Source of the DNA: CAYUPI01 sp964446585
GTDB taxonomy: Bacteria > Verrucomicrobiota > Verrucomicrobiia > Limisphaerales > UBA8199
Assembly: GCA_964446585.1 (NCBI GenBank)
Contig: CAYUPI010000035.1
Location: forward strand, 1 to 60,725
Direction of reading: 5' to 3'
Length of the DNA stretch: 60,725 bases
The number at the start of each line of letters is the position of its first letter. Within the stretch, counting starts at the first letter, position 1. The notes beneath the pieces were generated by a model. That model did not search any database. It was not told where the DNA came from and saw only the letters and a list, made by a program, of their open reading frames with translations. This document shows, piece by piece, positions 18,301 to 26,005 of this stretch. The position numbers and the translations under genes are program-made.

Positions 18301-18551
18301 TAGTGGCCAATCCTGTCGCCGGGCTTCTCGGTCACTACCAGGGACAGTCGGAATGTTCCTTTTGGTGAGGTCTCCGTGGGTTGCTCGCGCAACCGGCCCA
18401 GTTGATGATGCGCACGGAGGAGCGCCTCAACCAGTTGCCGGAGAGCCATATCACCGGCACATTCTTTGTCGAGGCAGGCGCCACGCTCGGCAGGTGGCAG
18501 GGCCAGCACCGCTTCAACAATGGCTTCTTCGCGATTTGATTGATCGCTCAT
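15396..18551 (-). CDS. Membrane Ser/Thr protein kinase with C-terminal TPR array
   Basis: 1051 residues. Residues 1-~70 form the conserved pre-kinase helix bundle (A-L-P-P-A-E-R, L-R-Q-L-V-E-A-L-L). Kinase domain ~82-390: G-loop IGEGGCGTVY, catalytic K114, HRD 205-207, DFG 228-230, APE-like A-Y-M-S-P-E-Q. One membrane helix is at ~407-431. From ~445 to 1030 there are about a dozen 42-residue TPR units of the kinesin-light-chain type (L-N-N-L-A-x-V-L-x-x-x-G, Y-x-x-A-L-x-x-x). This is the PknB/TPR architecture abundant in Verrucomicrobiota and Planctomycetota. It lies 90 nt downstream of an ECF sigma gene, a recurrent pairing that suggests the kinase acts on or with that sigma factor. Substrate unknown. 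Confidence 0.93.
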   Translation of the reverse strand: MSDQSNREEAIVEAVLALPPAERGACLDKECAGDMALRQLVEALLRAHHQLGRLREQPTETSPKGTFRLSLVVTEKPGDRIGHYKLLQQIGEGGCGTVYMAEQEEPVRRRVALKVVKLGMDTKAVVARFEAERQALALMEHPNIAKVLDAGATDTGRPFFVMELVKGIPITRYCDENKLDTRQRLDLFIQVCQAVQHAHQKGIIHRDIKPSNILVADHDGVPVPKVIDFGIAKATSGQTLTDKTLFTAFEQFIGTPAYMSPEQAKLSGLDIDTRSDIYSLGVLLYELLTGRTPFDVKRLVKAGIEEVCRIIREEEPPRPSTKLSTLDAAEQTTVARQRHSDPPKLAGLIRGDLDWIVMKTLEKDRNRRYETANGLAMDLRRFLNEEPVVARPPSNFYRFQKLVRRNKLAFAAVGGAMSALLIGLAVSTWLFVRERIARQRVSTAEQKAKTAASKSEQVAQFLKDMLAGVGPSVASGRDATLLRELLDKTATRVARDLTNQPEIEVDLRNTIGEVYRALGEHEKAAQMHREALNRVRSALGYDHPAVPVSLNDLAGALLDLDQFRDAESLSREAVTWFEKRGTNRIDLAASLDTLASVFYSQGSRSNALALNRKVLALRKEALGPHAVEVAQSLNNLALVLRELGSLPEAVNMFEEAIVIWRQPANTPSPDLATALNNLGLVLADEGHLPEAESKLSEALEMWRKLIGKDEHIKVAESLDNLGAVLRKEFRLPEAQARHREALELKRKIFGEQHTSVATSLHNLAQALTEQGHFAEAELEQRKALAIFQNASNTAFAAVALNNLGNVLYRQGRMAESEMTYRDSLTMQKDPPQMAITLDSLSFLLGQEEKLEEAELKAREAFEMRLKLYPEGNPAVARSHYTLGSIFEKQHRLPEAEQAYKQALALRRQFLGDQHPEVARSLHALSVLLQRQGREAEAGPLASEALAIFEKKIPDDWQTFSSRSLLGASFAAQGNYAEAEPLLLSGYDGMRQREESIPPDGKPRLKETCKRLVQLYESWGKPEKAAEWRSKALDLEKPQAKGRADVPNARPR

Positions 18552-18641
18552 CCGAGGGCAGACGCAATCCCACTGGGAATAAGGTCTCTGCTCAGGTACT
18601 TAAGTTTAAAGGCAAGTTCGTGACATTCTTTCTGCTTCGAG

Positions 18642-19391
18642 TTAGGACAAGGCCGCGAATAAATTCCTCAGTTCCTCATCGATGGCTTCCGGCGTATCGA
18701 CCGTGTTGGCGATTTCAAGCCTCAACAGCTCACGGAAGCGCCGGCGCAGCCGATAAACACTCGATCGCAACGCTTCCGCGCTTAGCCCGAGCCTCTGACC
18801 AGCTTCCGAATAGGAACCGCTCTCGGCATCTCCGCTCAGGAAGACTTCCAGTTCCGCAAAAAGCTGCTGTTTTCCCGCAGCGCCCCACTCGGCTTTCAGA
18901 CGGCTCAACGCCTGCTTCAGCAGTTCAGTCGCCCACTGCCGCTCGAACTCTCTTTCCGGCGTCAGGTCGTCCCTCGGTTCGGAAAGGTAGCGGCTTTCGG
19001 TCTCTAGCGCATCCAACGAAATCAACTCCTGACCACCACCCCGTTTTTGGCGGTTCGCCCGGTCGTGTTCGTTGGCCATGAACCGCTTCAGGGCAACCAA
19101 AAGGAACGAGCGAAACTTGCCCTTTTCCGGGTCCGCAGCGCTGAAGTAGTGTTTGGAGAGGACTTGAGCAAAAAAGCCTTGCACCAGATCTTGCGCATCC
19201 TCCGGTTTATGACCCTGGCGGCGGATAAAAACGTAAAGTGGCCGCCAATACGTTTGACAAAGTTTGCTCAGAGCCGCATGACCTTCAGCAGAATCTCGCT
19301 GACGGGCTTCAAGTACTGCGCTCCAGTGTGTCGTCTTGAACCAGGCATCCTGGCCCGGAGTCTCAGTTGTGCTTTGGTCGGAGGGGAGCAT
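18642..19391 (-). CDS. ECF-type RNA polymerase sigma factor
   Basis: About 249 residues from ATG at 19391 (M-L-P-S-D-Q-S-T); the frame stays open upstream to 19565, so the start is uncertain. Region 2 shows Y-W-R-P-L-Y-V-F-I-R-R-Q-G and D-A-Q-D-L-V-Q-G-F-F, typical of the planctomycete/verrucomicrobial ECF group. Region 4 has the helix-turn-helix Y-S-E-A-G-Q-R-L-G-L-S-A-E-A-L-R-S-S-V-Y-R-L-R-R-R-F. Members of this group usually lack an anti-sigma gene and sit next to Ser/Thr kinases, as here. Targets are unknown. Confidence 0.92.
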   Translation of the reverse strand: MLPSDQSTTETPGQDAWFKTTHWSAVLEARQRDSAEGHAALSKLCQTYWRPLYVFIRRQGHKPEDAQDLVQGFFAQVLSKHYFSAADPEKGKFRSFLLVALKRFMANEHDRANRQKRGGGQELISLDALETESRYLSEPRDDLTPEREFERQWATELLKQALSRLKAEWGAAGKQQLFAELEVFLSGDAESGSYSEAGQRLGLSAEALRSSVYRLRRRFRELLRLEIANTVDTPEAIDEELRNLFAALS

Positions 19392-19726
19392 CGTTCGACC
19401 GCGGGGAGCTACGCTGGCGGCTGATGGGCATGGACGTCCAGCTTTCGCCATCGAGCGACCCATGAACAGGATGAGAAAGTGCGAACGATCTGGCCGCTCG
19501 GACGCATGGGTTATACAAGTAAGTAAAGCATCTTTGCCAATGACTTCAAGCTGATTCTCAAGCATGCCGTTTCACCCACAGGGCACGGAAAAATAAGTAA
19601 TCAAACGGGGAGGGCGCTCGCTGCAGACCATTCAGCATCTATTTCGGTCGTCAATCCTGGAGTCGAGGAAAATCAGCGGATTGACAATGCGCTGCGTTGT
19701 TCGTGAACTATGCGCCGGCGATCAGA
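19392..19726. other. Divergent intergenic region between sigma factor and permease
   Basis: 335 bp without a convincing gene. It separates the leftward ECF sigma/kinase pair from the rightward permease and must carry promoters for both if 19391 is the sigma start. No palindrome, word repeat or terminator stood out on reading. Confidence 0.5.
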
Positions 19727-21136
19727 ATGCAAACCGGCTCCACAACGCCCGCAGCCCAACCGCAACCCAGCGCGCCCAGCCTCAAACGCGCGCTGCACCT
19801 GCCAGCCCTGGTCGTGTACGGGATTATCCTGATCCAGCCGACGGCGCCGATGCCGTTGTACGGCGTGGCTGCCGACAAAGCCCACGGTCACGTTGTCACC
19901 CTGATTCTGATTGGCATGGTGGCGATGCTATTCACGGCGCTGAGCTACGGCCGCATGGCCAACGCGTATCCCAGCGCCGGCTCGGCGTATGCCTACGTCA
20001 GCCGCGAGATTCATCCGGCCCCGGGCTATCTCATCGGCTGGAGCATGATGTTCGATTACGTCATGAACCCGATCATCTGTGTGATTTGGTGCGGCAAGGC
20101 CTGTGTGGATCTGCACTTTCTGCCGTTTGTTCCGCTCTGGGTGTGGTTCATCTTTTTCGCGCTGCTGTTTACCGGGTTGAATTTGCGCGGCATTGAAGCC
20201 AGCGCGCGAACGAACGCGCTCCTTGCGGCGGCGCTGGGACTTGTCATCCTCATGTTTTTCGTCGCGGCGATCCGCTATCTATTCCAGAATCCGCCCGCGG
20301 ATGCGGCGGCCTTCGGGCGCCCGTTTTATGATCCCGCGACCTTTTCCTGGAAAGCCATTTCGAGCGGCGCTGCTTTGGCTGTGCTGACCTACATCGGTTT
20401 CGACGGCATTTCGACGCTCTCGGAGGAAGTGCACAATCCGCGGCGCAACGTGCTGCTGGCGACTGTGCTGGTCTGTCTCATCACGGGCGTTCTGGCGTCA
20501 CTGGAAGTTTATACGGCACAGTTGGCGTGGCCGAAGCCGGCGTCCACTTTTCCGAGCCTCGAAAATGCCTTCTCGCATGTGGCCGGGCTGGTCGGTGGCC
20601 ACACCTTGTTCACCATTGTGACCGTTTCCCTGCTGGTTGCCACGATCGGCTCCGGGGCGGGCGCGCACCTGGGCGCGGGACGGCTCCTCTACGGCATGGG
20701 GCGAGACAATGCGATCCCGAGCAAGTTCTTCGGCTATGTCAATCCGCGCACGCGTGTTCCGAGCAACAACATCATGCTCGTCGGGGGGATCGCGCTTGTG
20801 GCGGCGTTTGCGCTGGATTACGACCAGCGGGGCTATGATTTAGGTGCGCAATTGCTGAATTTCGGCGCGCTGTTCGGGTTCATGGGTGTGAATCTTTCTT
20901 CCATGGTCCACTATTATGTGCGCGGGCGGGATCGACGCGTTCGCCACCTCATCCCGCCGATTCTGGGATTTCTGATTTGCCTCTATCTGTGGGTCAGTCT
21001 GGCGTGGATAACACTAATCATCGGCGTGTGCTGGCTGACAGCCGGTGTGCTTTACGGGGCCTGGCGAACGTCCTTCTTCAAGAAGCCGCTCCAGTTCGCG
21101 CCGATTGAGACCGATGATGCAGTGCAAGGAAAATAA
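19727..21136 (+). CDS. APC-family amino acid/amine permease
   Basis: 469 residues from ATG (M-Q-T-G-S-T-T); a TTG 30 nt earlier is possible. About 12 hydrophobic helices begin at LPALVVYGIILIQPTAPMPL. The consensus APC segments G-R-M-A-N-A-Y-P-S-A-G-S-A-Y-A-Y-V-S-R (TM3 region) and L-T-Y-I-G-F-D-G-I-S-T-L-S-E-E-V (TM6, unwound helix) are present, with E-V-H-N-P-R-R-N after it. It is an inner-membrane proton-coupled amino acid, amine or short-peptide-like transporter; the substrate is not predictable. It lies upstream of the DegT aminotransferase, 182 nt away with word repeats in between, so joint function is uncertain. Confidence 0.92.
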   Translation: MQTGSTTPAAQPQPSAPSLKRALHLPALVVYGIILIQPTAPMPLYGVAADKAHGHVVTLILIGMVAMLFTALSYGRMANAYPSAGSAYAYVSREIHPAPGYLIGWSMMFDYVMNPIICVIWCGKACVDLHFLPFVPLWVWFIFFALLFTGLNLRGIEASARTNALLAAALGLVILMFFVAAIRYLFQNPPADAAAFGRPFYDPATFSWKAISSGAALAVLTYIGFDGISTLSEEVHNPRRNVLLATVLVCLITGVLASLEVYTAQLAWPKPASTFPSLENAFSHVAGLVGGHTLFTIVTVSLLVATIGSGAGAHLGAGRLLYGMGRDNAIPSKFFGYVNPRTRVPSNNIMLVGGIALVAAFALDYDQRGYDLGAQLLNFGALFGFMGVNLSSMVHYYVRGRDRRVRHLIPPILGFLICLYLWVSLAWITLIIGVCWLTAGVLYGAWRTSFFKKPLQFAPIETDDAVQGK

Positions 21137-21140
21137 CAAA

Positions 21141-21170
21141 CCACTAATAGACACTAATAAACCTAATGAA
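21141..21170. repeat. 10-nt word repeat (CACTAATARA), three units
   Basis: CCACTAATAG, ACACTAATAA, ACCTAATGAA in register, starting 4 nt after the permease stop. Read on the other strand it gives ATTAGTGTCT-ATTAGTGG. This is a diverged inverted partner of the array at 21271-21300 (ATTCGTGTCC-ATTCGTGTTT), with 100 nt between the two. Confidence 0.6.
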
Positions 21171-21270
21171 AACGAGGCAAGCAAAGCTGTTTTTACAGGC
21201 GCGATACGGGTCACTCAACGTTGAAAACGATCAGTGCTCCTGTGATATGCTCCGCAGAAAGCGTCATTGG

Positions 21271-21300
21271 TGTTAATTCGTGTCCATTCGTGTTTCCCAG
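21271..21300. repeat. 10-nt word repeat (TGTNNATTCG), three units
   Basis: TGTTAATTCG, TGTCCATTCG, TGTTTCCCAG in register, ending 18 nt before the aminotransferase start. It is in inverted orientation to the array at 21141-21170, so the pair could fold into an imperfect hairpin with a 100-nt loop. Confidence 0.6.
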
Positions 21301-21318
21301 CTTAAACTCTTCCCTGCC

Positions 21319-22632
21319 ATGTCAAAACTAGCCATTTTCGGTGGAGAACCCATCCGCAACAAGCCGTTCACTCCCTGGCCACAATACCGGCAATCGGACA
21401 TAGACCGAATCGTTGAAGTCGTCAAAAGCCGACATTGGGGCGGGTTCCCAGTGCCAAGCAAATACACGGGCGAATTCGCAACGCGTTTCGCCGAATTGCA
21501 CGGAGCCAAATACGGGCTTTGCCTGGCCAACGGCACTGTGGCGCTGTTCGCGGCGACGCAAGCGCTGGGGCTCAAATTCGGCGACGAGGTTATCATGCCG
21601 GCTTACACCTGGGATGGCACCGCGGTGGCCGTGCTTCAGGCGGGAGGAGTGCCTATTTTTGCCGATGTGGATCCGGACACCTACTGCCTCGATCCGAAAG
21701 CCGTCCGCGACGCGATTACACCGCGCACTCGCGCCATCATGCCGGTCCACATGGCGATGCGCTTCGCGGATATGGACGCGCTGCTGGCTATCGCGCGCGA
21801 GCACAAACTGGTTGTGATTGAAGATTGCGCTCACGCTCACGGCGGGCAGTTCCAGGGACGGGGCGCGGGCGCGGCGGGCGATGCCGGGTGCTTTAGTTTC
21901 CAGGAGAGCAAGCTGATGACCGGCGGCGAAGGCGGCATCGTGTTGACAAATCGGCTCGATTGCTATGAGGCGTTGCAAACGATTATCAACTGCGGCCGGC
22001 CGAGCATTACCGACCAGTTCCAGCGAAAAATGCTTGGCGCGAACTACCGCATGACGGAGCTGCAGGCGGCGCTGCTGATCGGGCAACTGGATATGTGGCC
22101 GGAGTTCTGCGAACAGCGCACTCGTCGCGCCGCGCAGTTGGATCAGGCCCTGCGCAAACTGCCTCATGTTCGTCCGCTACCACCGCAGAAGGGTCTGACG
22201 CGCGAGACGATCTACCACTACGTGTTCCAGTACCGACCCAATGGCTCGGCCCCCAGCCGTGACCTGTTTGTAGCGGCTCTGGAAAAGGAAGGGATACCGT
22301 CTGATGGCCGCTTTTACGAGCCGGTATACAGCAGCGACCTGTTTTATGTGAACAAGGAAAACTGCCCGCAGCTCGCGGTGGGCCGCGATCGACCGATGGA
22401 CTACACCAAGTGCCGATGCCTGGTCTCGGAGCGTGCCGGCTACCAGGAATCAGTTTGGCTGCCACAGTTCATGCTCATCGGCGACGACAATGACGTGCAA
22501 GACGTCGTTCGCGCTGTGGACAAGGTTGTGTCGAACCTTGGCGAACTGGCAAAGGCCGATCCGAAGCTAGCCGGCCTGAAGGCGTGCAGCCGCGGCCTGC
22601 GCGCGAAGATGGAGCGGATGAAGAATTACTAA
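21319..22632 (+). CDS. DegT/DnrJ/EryC1/StrS-type PLP aminotransferase
   Basis: 437 residues from ATG M-S-K-L-A-I-F-G-G-E-P. Fold type I PLP enzyme: the N-terminal W-P-Q-Y motif, EDCAHAHGG (Asp that contacts the pyridine N), and SFQESK with K198 as the Schiff-base lysine followed by GGEGG. The family makes aminosugars by transaminating keto-sugars, but some verrucomicrobial/planctomycete members stand alone with unknown substrate. It precedes a secreted GH2 enzyme by 45 nt, so the pair may be co-transcribed. Confidence 0.9.
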   Translation: MSKLAIFGGEPIRNKPFTPWPQYRQSDIDRIVEVVKSRHWGGFPVPSKYTGEFATRFAELHGAKYGLCLANGTVALFAATQALGLKFGDEVIMPAYTWDGTAVAVLQAGGVPIFADVDPDTYCLDPKAVRDAITPRTRAIMPVHMAMRFADMDALLAIAREHKLVVIEDCAHAHGGQFQGRGAGAAGDAGCFSFQESKLMTGGEGGIVLTNRLDCYEALQTIINCGRPSITDQFQRKMLGANYRMTELQAALLIGQLDMWPEFCEQRTRRAAQLDQALRKLPHVRPLPPQKGLTRETIYHYVFQYRPNGSAPSRDLFVAALEKEGIPSDGRFYEPVYSSDLFYVNKENCPQLAVGRDRPMDYTKCRCLVSERAGYQESVWLPQFMLIGDDNDVQDVVRAVDKVVSNLGELAKADPKLAGLKACSRGLRAKMERMKNY

Positions 22633-22677
22633 GCTGGAATATTTGTGCCTGCCGGGGGCGGACTATATCTTCGGGCC

Positions 22678-25600
22678 GTGAAGAGCGTCCTGTTTTTGTT
22701 GCTCGGCCTGTTCGCGGCCGCCCTGGCACAACCTTCGAGCGCCTCGGAGGTATGGACCGTTCGCGTCGAAGAACCCACCGGCCTATATCCGAGAACCAAC
22801 GAGGTGGTCGCCGTTCCTCTTGCCAAAATTGGCGGGCGACAGCCGGCCTGGCGTGTGGTGGATGCAAAGGGCAGCGAGTTGCCCTGGCAAGCGGTGGATG
22901 GCGCACTCCTTTTCCCAGCGACCCTCATTCCCGGCGAGTTGCCCGAGTACCGCATCACGGCCGCGCAGGATTCGAAAAGGAATTTCGTGAATCAAGTCCA
23001 TGCGCGAAAACTCGGCTTGAACCGACTCGAACTGGGCAACCGCCTTTTCCGCGTGTTGATCGACCTGCCGACAGCAGCCTTCGTCGAGGCCTTCAACCTC
23101 AGCGCCGACACGCACCGTACGCTCAACCTGGCCGAGACCTCACCAGAAGACCGGGAATCATTGAAAGACGACATACACGCCGCGGAGGCCCAGGGCTTCA
23201 AGCCCGTCGAGGGCGTGCCTGCCGGCAATTCCGGCTGGACCAGCCTCGGCGGCACAGGGCCGCTAACAAAAGTTGAGTTGGTTGAAACTGGCCCATTGCG
23301 CGGCAAAGTGCGCCTGGAACGGTCCAATGAGACCTGGGAGCTGGCGTGGACTGCCGAGAGCCGAGCGCTGGTTTGGCGAGCCATCAAAGGTTTTCGGTTC
23401 ACCGCCGTCTCCGCCTTGCCTTATCTGCCATTCGACCGCTGCGTCAATGGCTCGGAGTATAATTGGCCCAACGGGCCTGATGTTGAGGAGGCGCCCGACC
23501 ACGACATCGCCCCGCGGCAGTGGCCAAGACTTCCCGGCGGGCATGCCGTCTATTATCAGCACGCTGAAAATTACGGGGCGCTGGGCTTCGTGGCGCTGGA
23601 CACCAATTTGAATTGGACGGGCATCGGTTCCAGACGCTTTCTGGCGGAGAAGAGCGGAGGTGAAACCGAAGTGGCGATTACGTTTCCCGCGTGGCGCGGC
23701 TCTAATACGCCCTTGGAAGCCCGGCGCGAGTACCGCGTTCTGCGGCAGCCGCTGCTGATCGAGGTAACCAAAGCCGCGGACGAGAGCGCTTCCATCGAGC
23801 ATCCTGCCGAGCGTCAGCTTGCAGTCGATCCGGAGAGCGTGACTAACGCACCTGAGCCGTATTTACCGGACGCGCTATCCCTCGATGGAGAATGGGAGAT
23901 GGCCTGGTGCGAGAAGGGCGCCGGACCGCCGACGAATGGCTGGCGTAATGTCAAAGTTCCGGGCAGCGCGCAGACGCAGTGGCTTGATCCGTCGAAAATT
24001 TACAGCCGGGACGCCGAGTGGGTGAGCTACAAAGAGTGGTGGTATCGCCGGAGCTTCACCGTGCCGGAACGATTCGCCGGCCGGCGATTACGGCTACAGT
24101 TTGGCGCGACGGATTACTATGCCGACACATGGCTCAATGGCGCGCGGCTCGGTCGTCATGAGGGCTACATTGATCCTTATGAATACGACCTCACCTCGGA
24201 GGCCCGCTCCGGTCAAGCCAACGAACTGCTCGTCCGCACATGGGCGCCCGTCAACTATTACTGGAAACATCGCTCCTACACGGTGAAGGGCGCCTATGGC
24301 GCGGTGGACCAGAAGCCGGACGACATCACGCCGCTCGGCATCACTCGCCCTGTCCGGCTATTGGCTTCGGACGCCGTCGCGATCAAGGACCTGGCCGTTG
24401 ACACCCGGCTCACCGATGATGGTAACGCCGAAGTGGAAGTCGAGCTCGAGTTCGATGGAATCCTCGGTCCGGCCGCGACCATCGAGCTGACGCTCTCACC
24501 GCGCAACTTTTCCTCGACTGAGCGCCATCGCGCGCAGGTGCAGGCCTCTGGTCGCTCGACGCGACTCGTAATCCCAGTAAAAAATCCGCAGCTCTGGTGG
24601 ACCTGGGATCATGGCAAGCCGAACCTTTACACGTTGGATGTGAGAGTGCGGGATGAGGCGGGGCGCGTAATCGACGGACAAAGCCTGGCGGTGGGCATCC
24701 GCGAAATCGAGCGCGTTGGCTGGACCTGGTACTTGAACCGGCGCCGCCTGTTTATCCGCGGCACTAACTATTACTATCACCTCTACCTTTCGGAAATGAA
24801 CCGCGCCGCGTACGAGCGCGACGTGCGACTAATGCAGCAGATGAACATCAACCTCATCCGGCTCCATTGCCATTTCTCGAACCCGGAATTTTACGACCTG
24901 GCGGACGAGTTGGGCATCATGGTTTGGCAGGATTATCTCGAGGCCTGGTATCCGGAGGACCGTGCCTTTTCGCTGCGCGCCGCCGCGCTTTACGATCCGC
25001 TCATCCGCTACGTGCGCAATCACCCCTGCGTCGTCTCCTGGACCACCTGCGACGAGGAAAGCCTGGAGAATTATCGTGACCTGACCAAGCACCTGGCGCC
25101 GCGCCCGGCCCTGCTCGACCCGCAACGCCGTCCCATGGTCCGCTCGACCGGCCGTTTCGGCGACGCCCATGTGTATCATGGTTGGTATGGCGGCTCGTTG
25201 TGGGAATACACGAACATGAGCGAACCTTTCGTCTCTGAATTGGGCGCCACGTGCCTGCCGAACTACGAGACCCTCATCAAATTCATGCCCAACGAATGGC
25301 CCATCCGTGACCATGCCGACGATTGGTTCTTCCGCCGGCTCCAAATACCCGAAGCCATGAAGGCCTGGGGCGAGCCGGGCGACCTGAGTCTGAAGGACTA
25401 TATCCCGCAAACTCAGGCTTACGTGTCGCGCCTGTTCCAAATCGCCCTCGAACGCAGTCGCCGCTTGAAATACAACCCCGCCGGCGGTATCTGCCATTTC
25501 CACGCCATCGATATCTGGCCGTCGGTTACCATGGCCGCCATTGATTTCGATCGCGTCCCGACGAAAGTCTTTTACACCGTGCAACGAAGCTTCGCGCCCG

Positions 25601-25914
25601 TATGCGCCAGCCTGGAATACGATCGCGACGAGTGGAAAAGTGGCGAGCGTTTCCGCTGCGGTGTTTGGGGGATCAACGACAAATGGGAGCCCGTGCCCAA
25701 CGCCTCCGTTCACTGGCGCATCCTCGATTCGCAGGGAGCGCAAAAAGCTGCGGGCGAGTGGCCGGCCACGATGGCCGAAGATTCTGTTCGCCAATTGGGA
25801 ACGGTAGAATGGTCCGCCGCAGGTAAAGGTCCTCACGAACTGCGCGCGGAGGTCCGCGACCAGTCCGGCAAACCCATCTCAGAAAACATTTTCGAGTTCC
25901 AGGTCACCGACTGA
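22678..25914 (+). CDS. Secreted glycoside hydrolase family 2-like enzyme with N-terminal accessory domain
   Basis: 1078 residues. The GTG at 22678 starts directly at a signal peptide (V-K-S-V-L-F-L-L-L-G-L-F-A-A-A-L-A); a GTG 11 codons upstream is the alternative. Residues ~25-390 form a beta-rich region of a type seen before carbohydrate-active domains (E-P-T-G-L-Y-P-R-T-N-E-V-V-A-V-P-L; it recalls DUF4861, unsure). From ~395 there is a GH2 module: jelly-roll (L-D-G-E-W-E-M, W-Y-R-R-S-F-T-V-P), Ig-like domain, and TIM barrel (FIRGTNYYYHLY, N-L-I-R-L-H-C-H). The predicted nucleophile is E854 in FVSELG. The acid/base position reads W-T-T-C-D-E-E (E793 or E794) instead of the usual N-E pair. 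It is probably periplasmic and acts on a plant- or microbe-derived glycan. Confidence 0.88.
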   Translation: MKSVLFLLLGLFAAALAQPSSASEVWTVRVEEPTGLYPRTNEVVAVPLAKIGGRQPAWRVVDAKGSELPWQAVDGALLFPATLIPGELPEYRITAAQDSKRNFVNQVHARKLGLNRLELGNRLFRVLIDLPTAAFVEAFNLSADTHRTLNLAETSPEDRESLKDDIHAAEAQGFKPVEGVPAGNSGWTSLGGTGPLTKVELVETGPLRGKVRLERSNETWELAWTAESRALVWRAIKGFRFTAVSALPYLPFDRCVNGSEYNWPNGPDVEEAPDHDIAPRQWPRLPGGHAVYYQHAENYGALGFVALDTNLNWTGIGSRRFLAEKSGGETEVAITFPAWRGSNTPLEARREYRVLRQPLLIEVTKAADESASIEHPAERQLAVDPESVTNAPEPYLPDALSLDGEWEMAWCEKGAGPPTNGWRNVKVPGSAQTQWLDPSKIYSRDAEWVSYKEWWYRRSFTVPERFAGRRLRLQFGATDYYADTWLNGARLGRHEGYIDPYEYDLTSEARSGQANELLVRTWAPVNYYWKHRSYTVKGAYGAVDQKPDDITPLGITRPVRLLASDAVAIKDLAVDTRLTDDGNAEVEVELEFDGILGPAATIELTLSPRNFSSTERHRAQVQASGRSTRLVIPVKNPQLWWTWDHGKPNLYTLDVRVRDEAGRVIDGQSLAVGIREIERVGWTWYLNRRRLFIRGTNYYYHLYLSEMNRAAYERDVRLMQQMNINLIRLHCHFSNPEFYDLADELGIMVWQDYLEAWYPEDRAFSLRAAALYDPLIRYVRNHPCVVSWTTCDEESLENYRDLTKHLAPRPALLDPQRRPMVRSTGRFGDAHVYHGWYGGSLWEYTNMSEPFVSELGATCLPNYETLIKFMPNEWPIRDHADDWFFRRLQIPEAMKAWGEPGDLSLKDYIPQTQAYVSRLFQIALERSRRLKYNPAGGICHFHAIDIWPSVTMAAIDFDRVPTKVFYTVQRSFAPVCASLEYDRDEWKSGERFRCGVWGINDKWEPVPNASVHWRILDSQGAQKAAGEWPATMAEDSVRQLGTVEWSAAGKGPHELRAEVRDQSGKPISENIFEFQVTD

Positions 25915-25962
25915 GCGGATGTTTGTCTTTCAAATTTTACATTTGCTTTTGCAGAGCTAAGA

Positions 25963-25978
25963 GCGCGTGATTACGCGC
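25963..25978. promoter_or_regulatory. Perfect 6-bp inverted repeat GCGCGT-GATT-ACGCGC
   Basis: A perfect hairpin with 4-nt loop, 48 nt after the GH2 stop and 28 nt before the next start codon. No T-run follows, so a classic intrinsic terminator is unlikely. It could be an operator or an mRNA processing or stabilising hairpin. Confidence 0.35.
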
Positions 25979-26005
25979 CAAGAGTCAGAGTAAAAGGGAA
26001 ACTTT

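Noticed and set aside
17235..18368. 377-codon plus-strand frame opposite the Ser/Thr kinase
   Set aside because: It lies antisense to clear kinase motifs; high-GC codon bias produces long open antisense frames.
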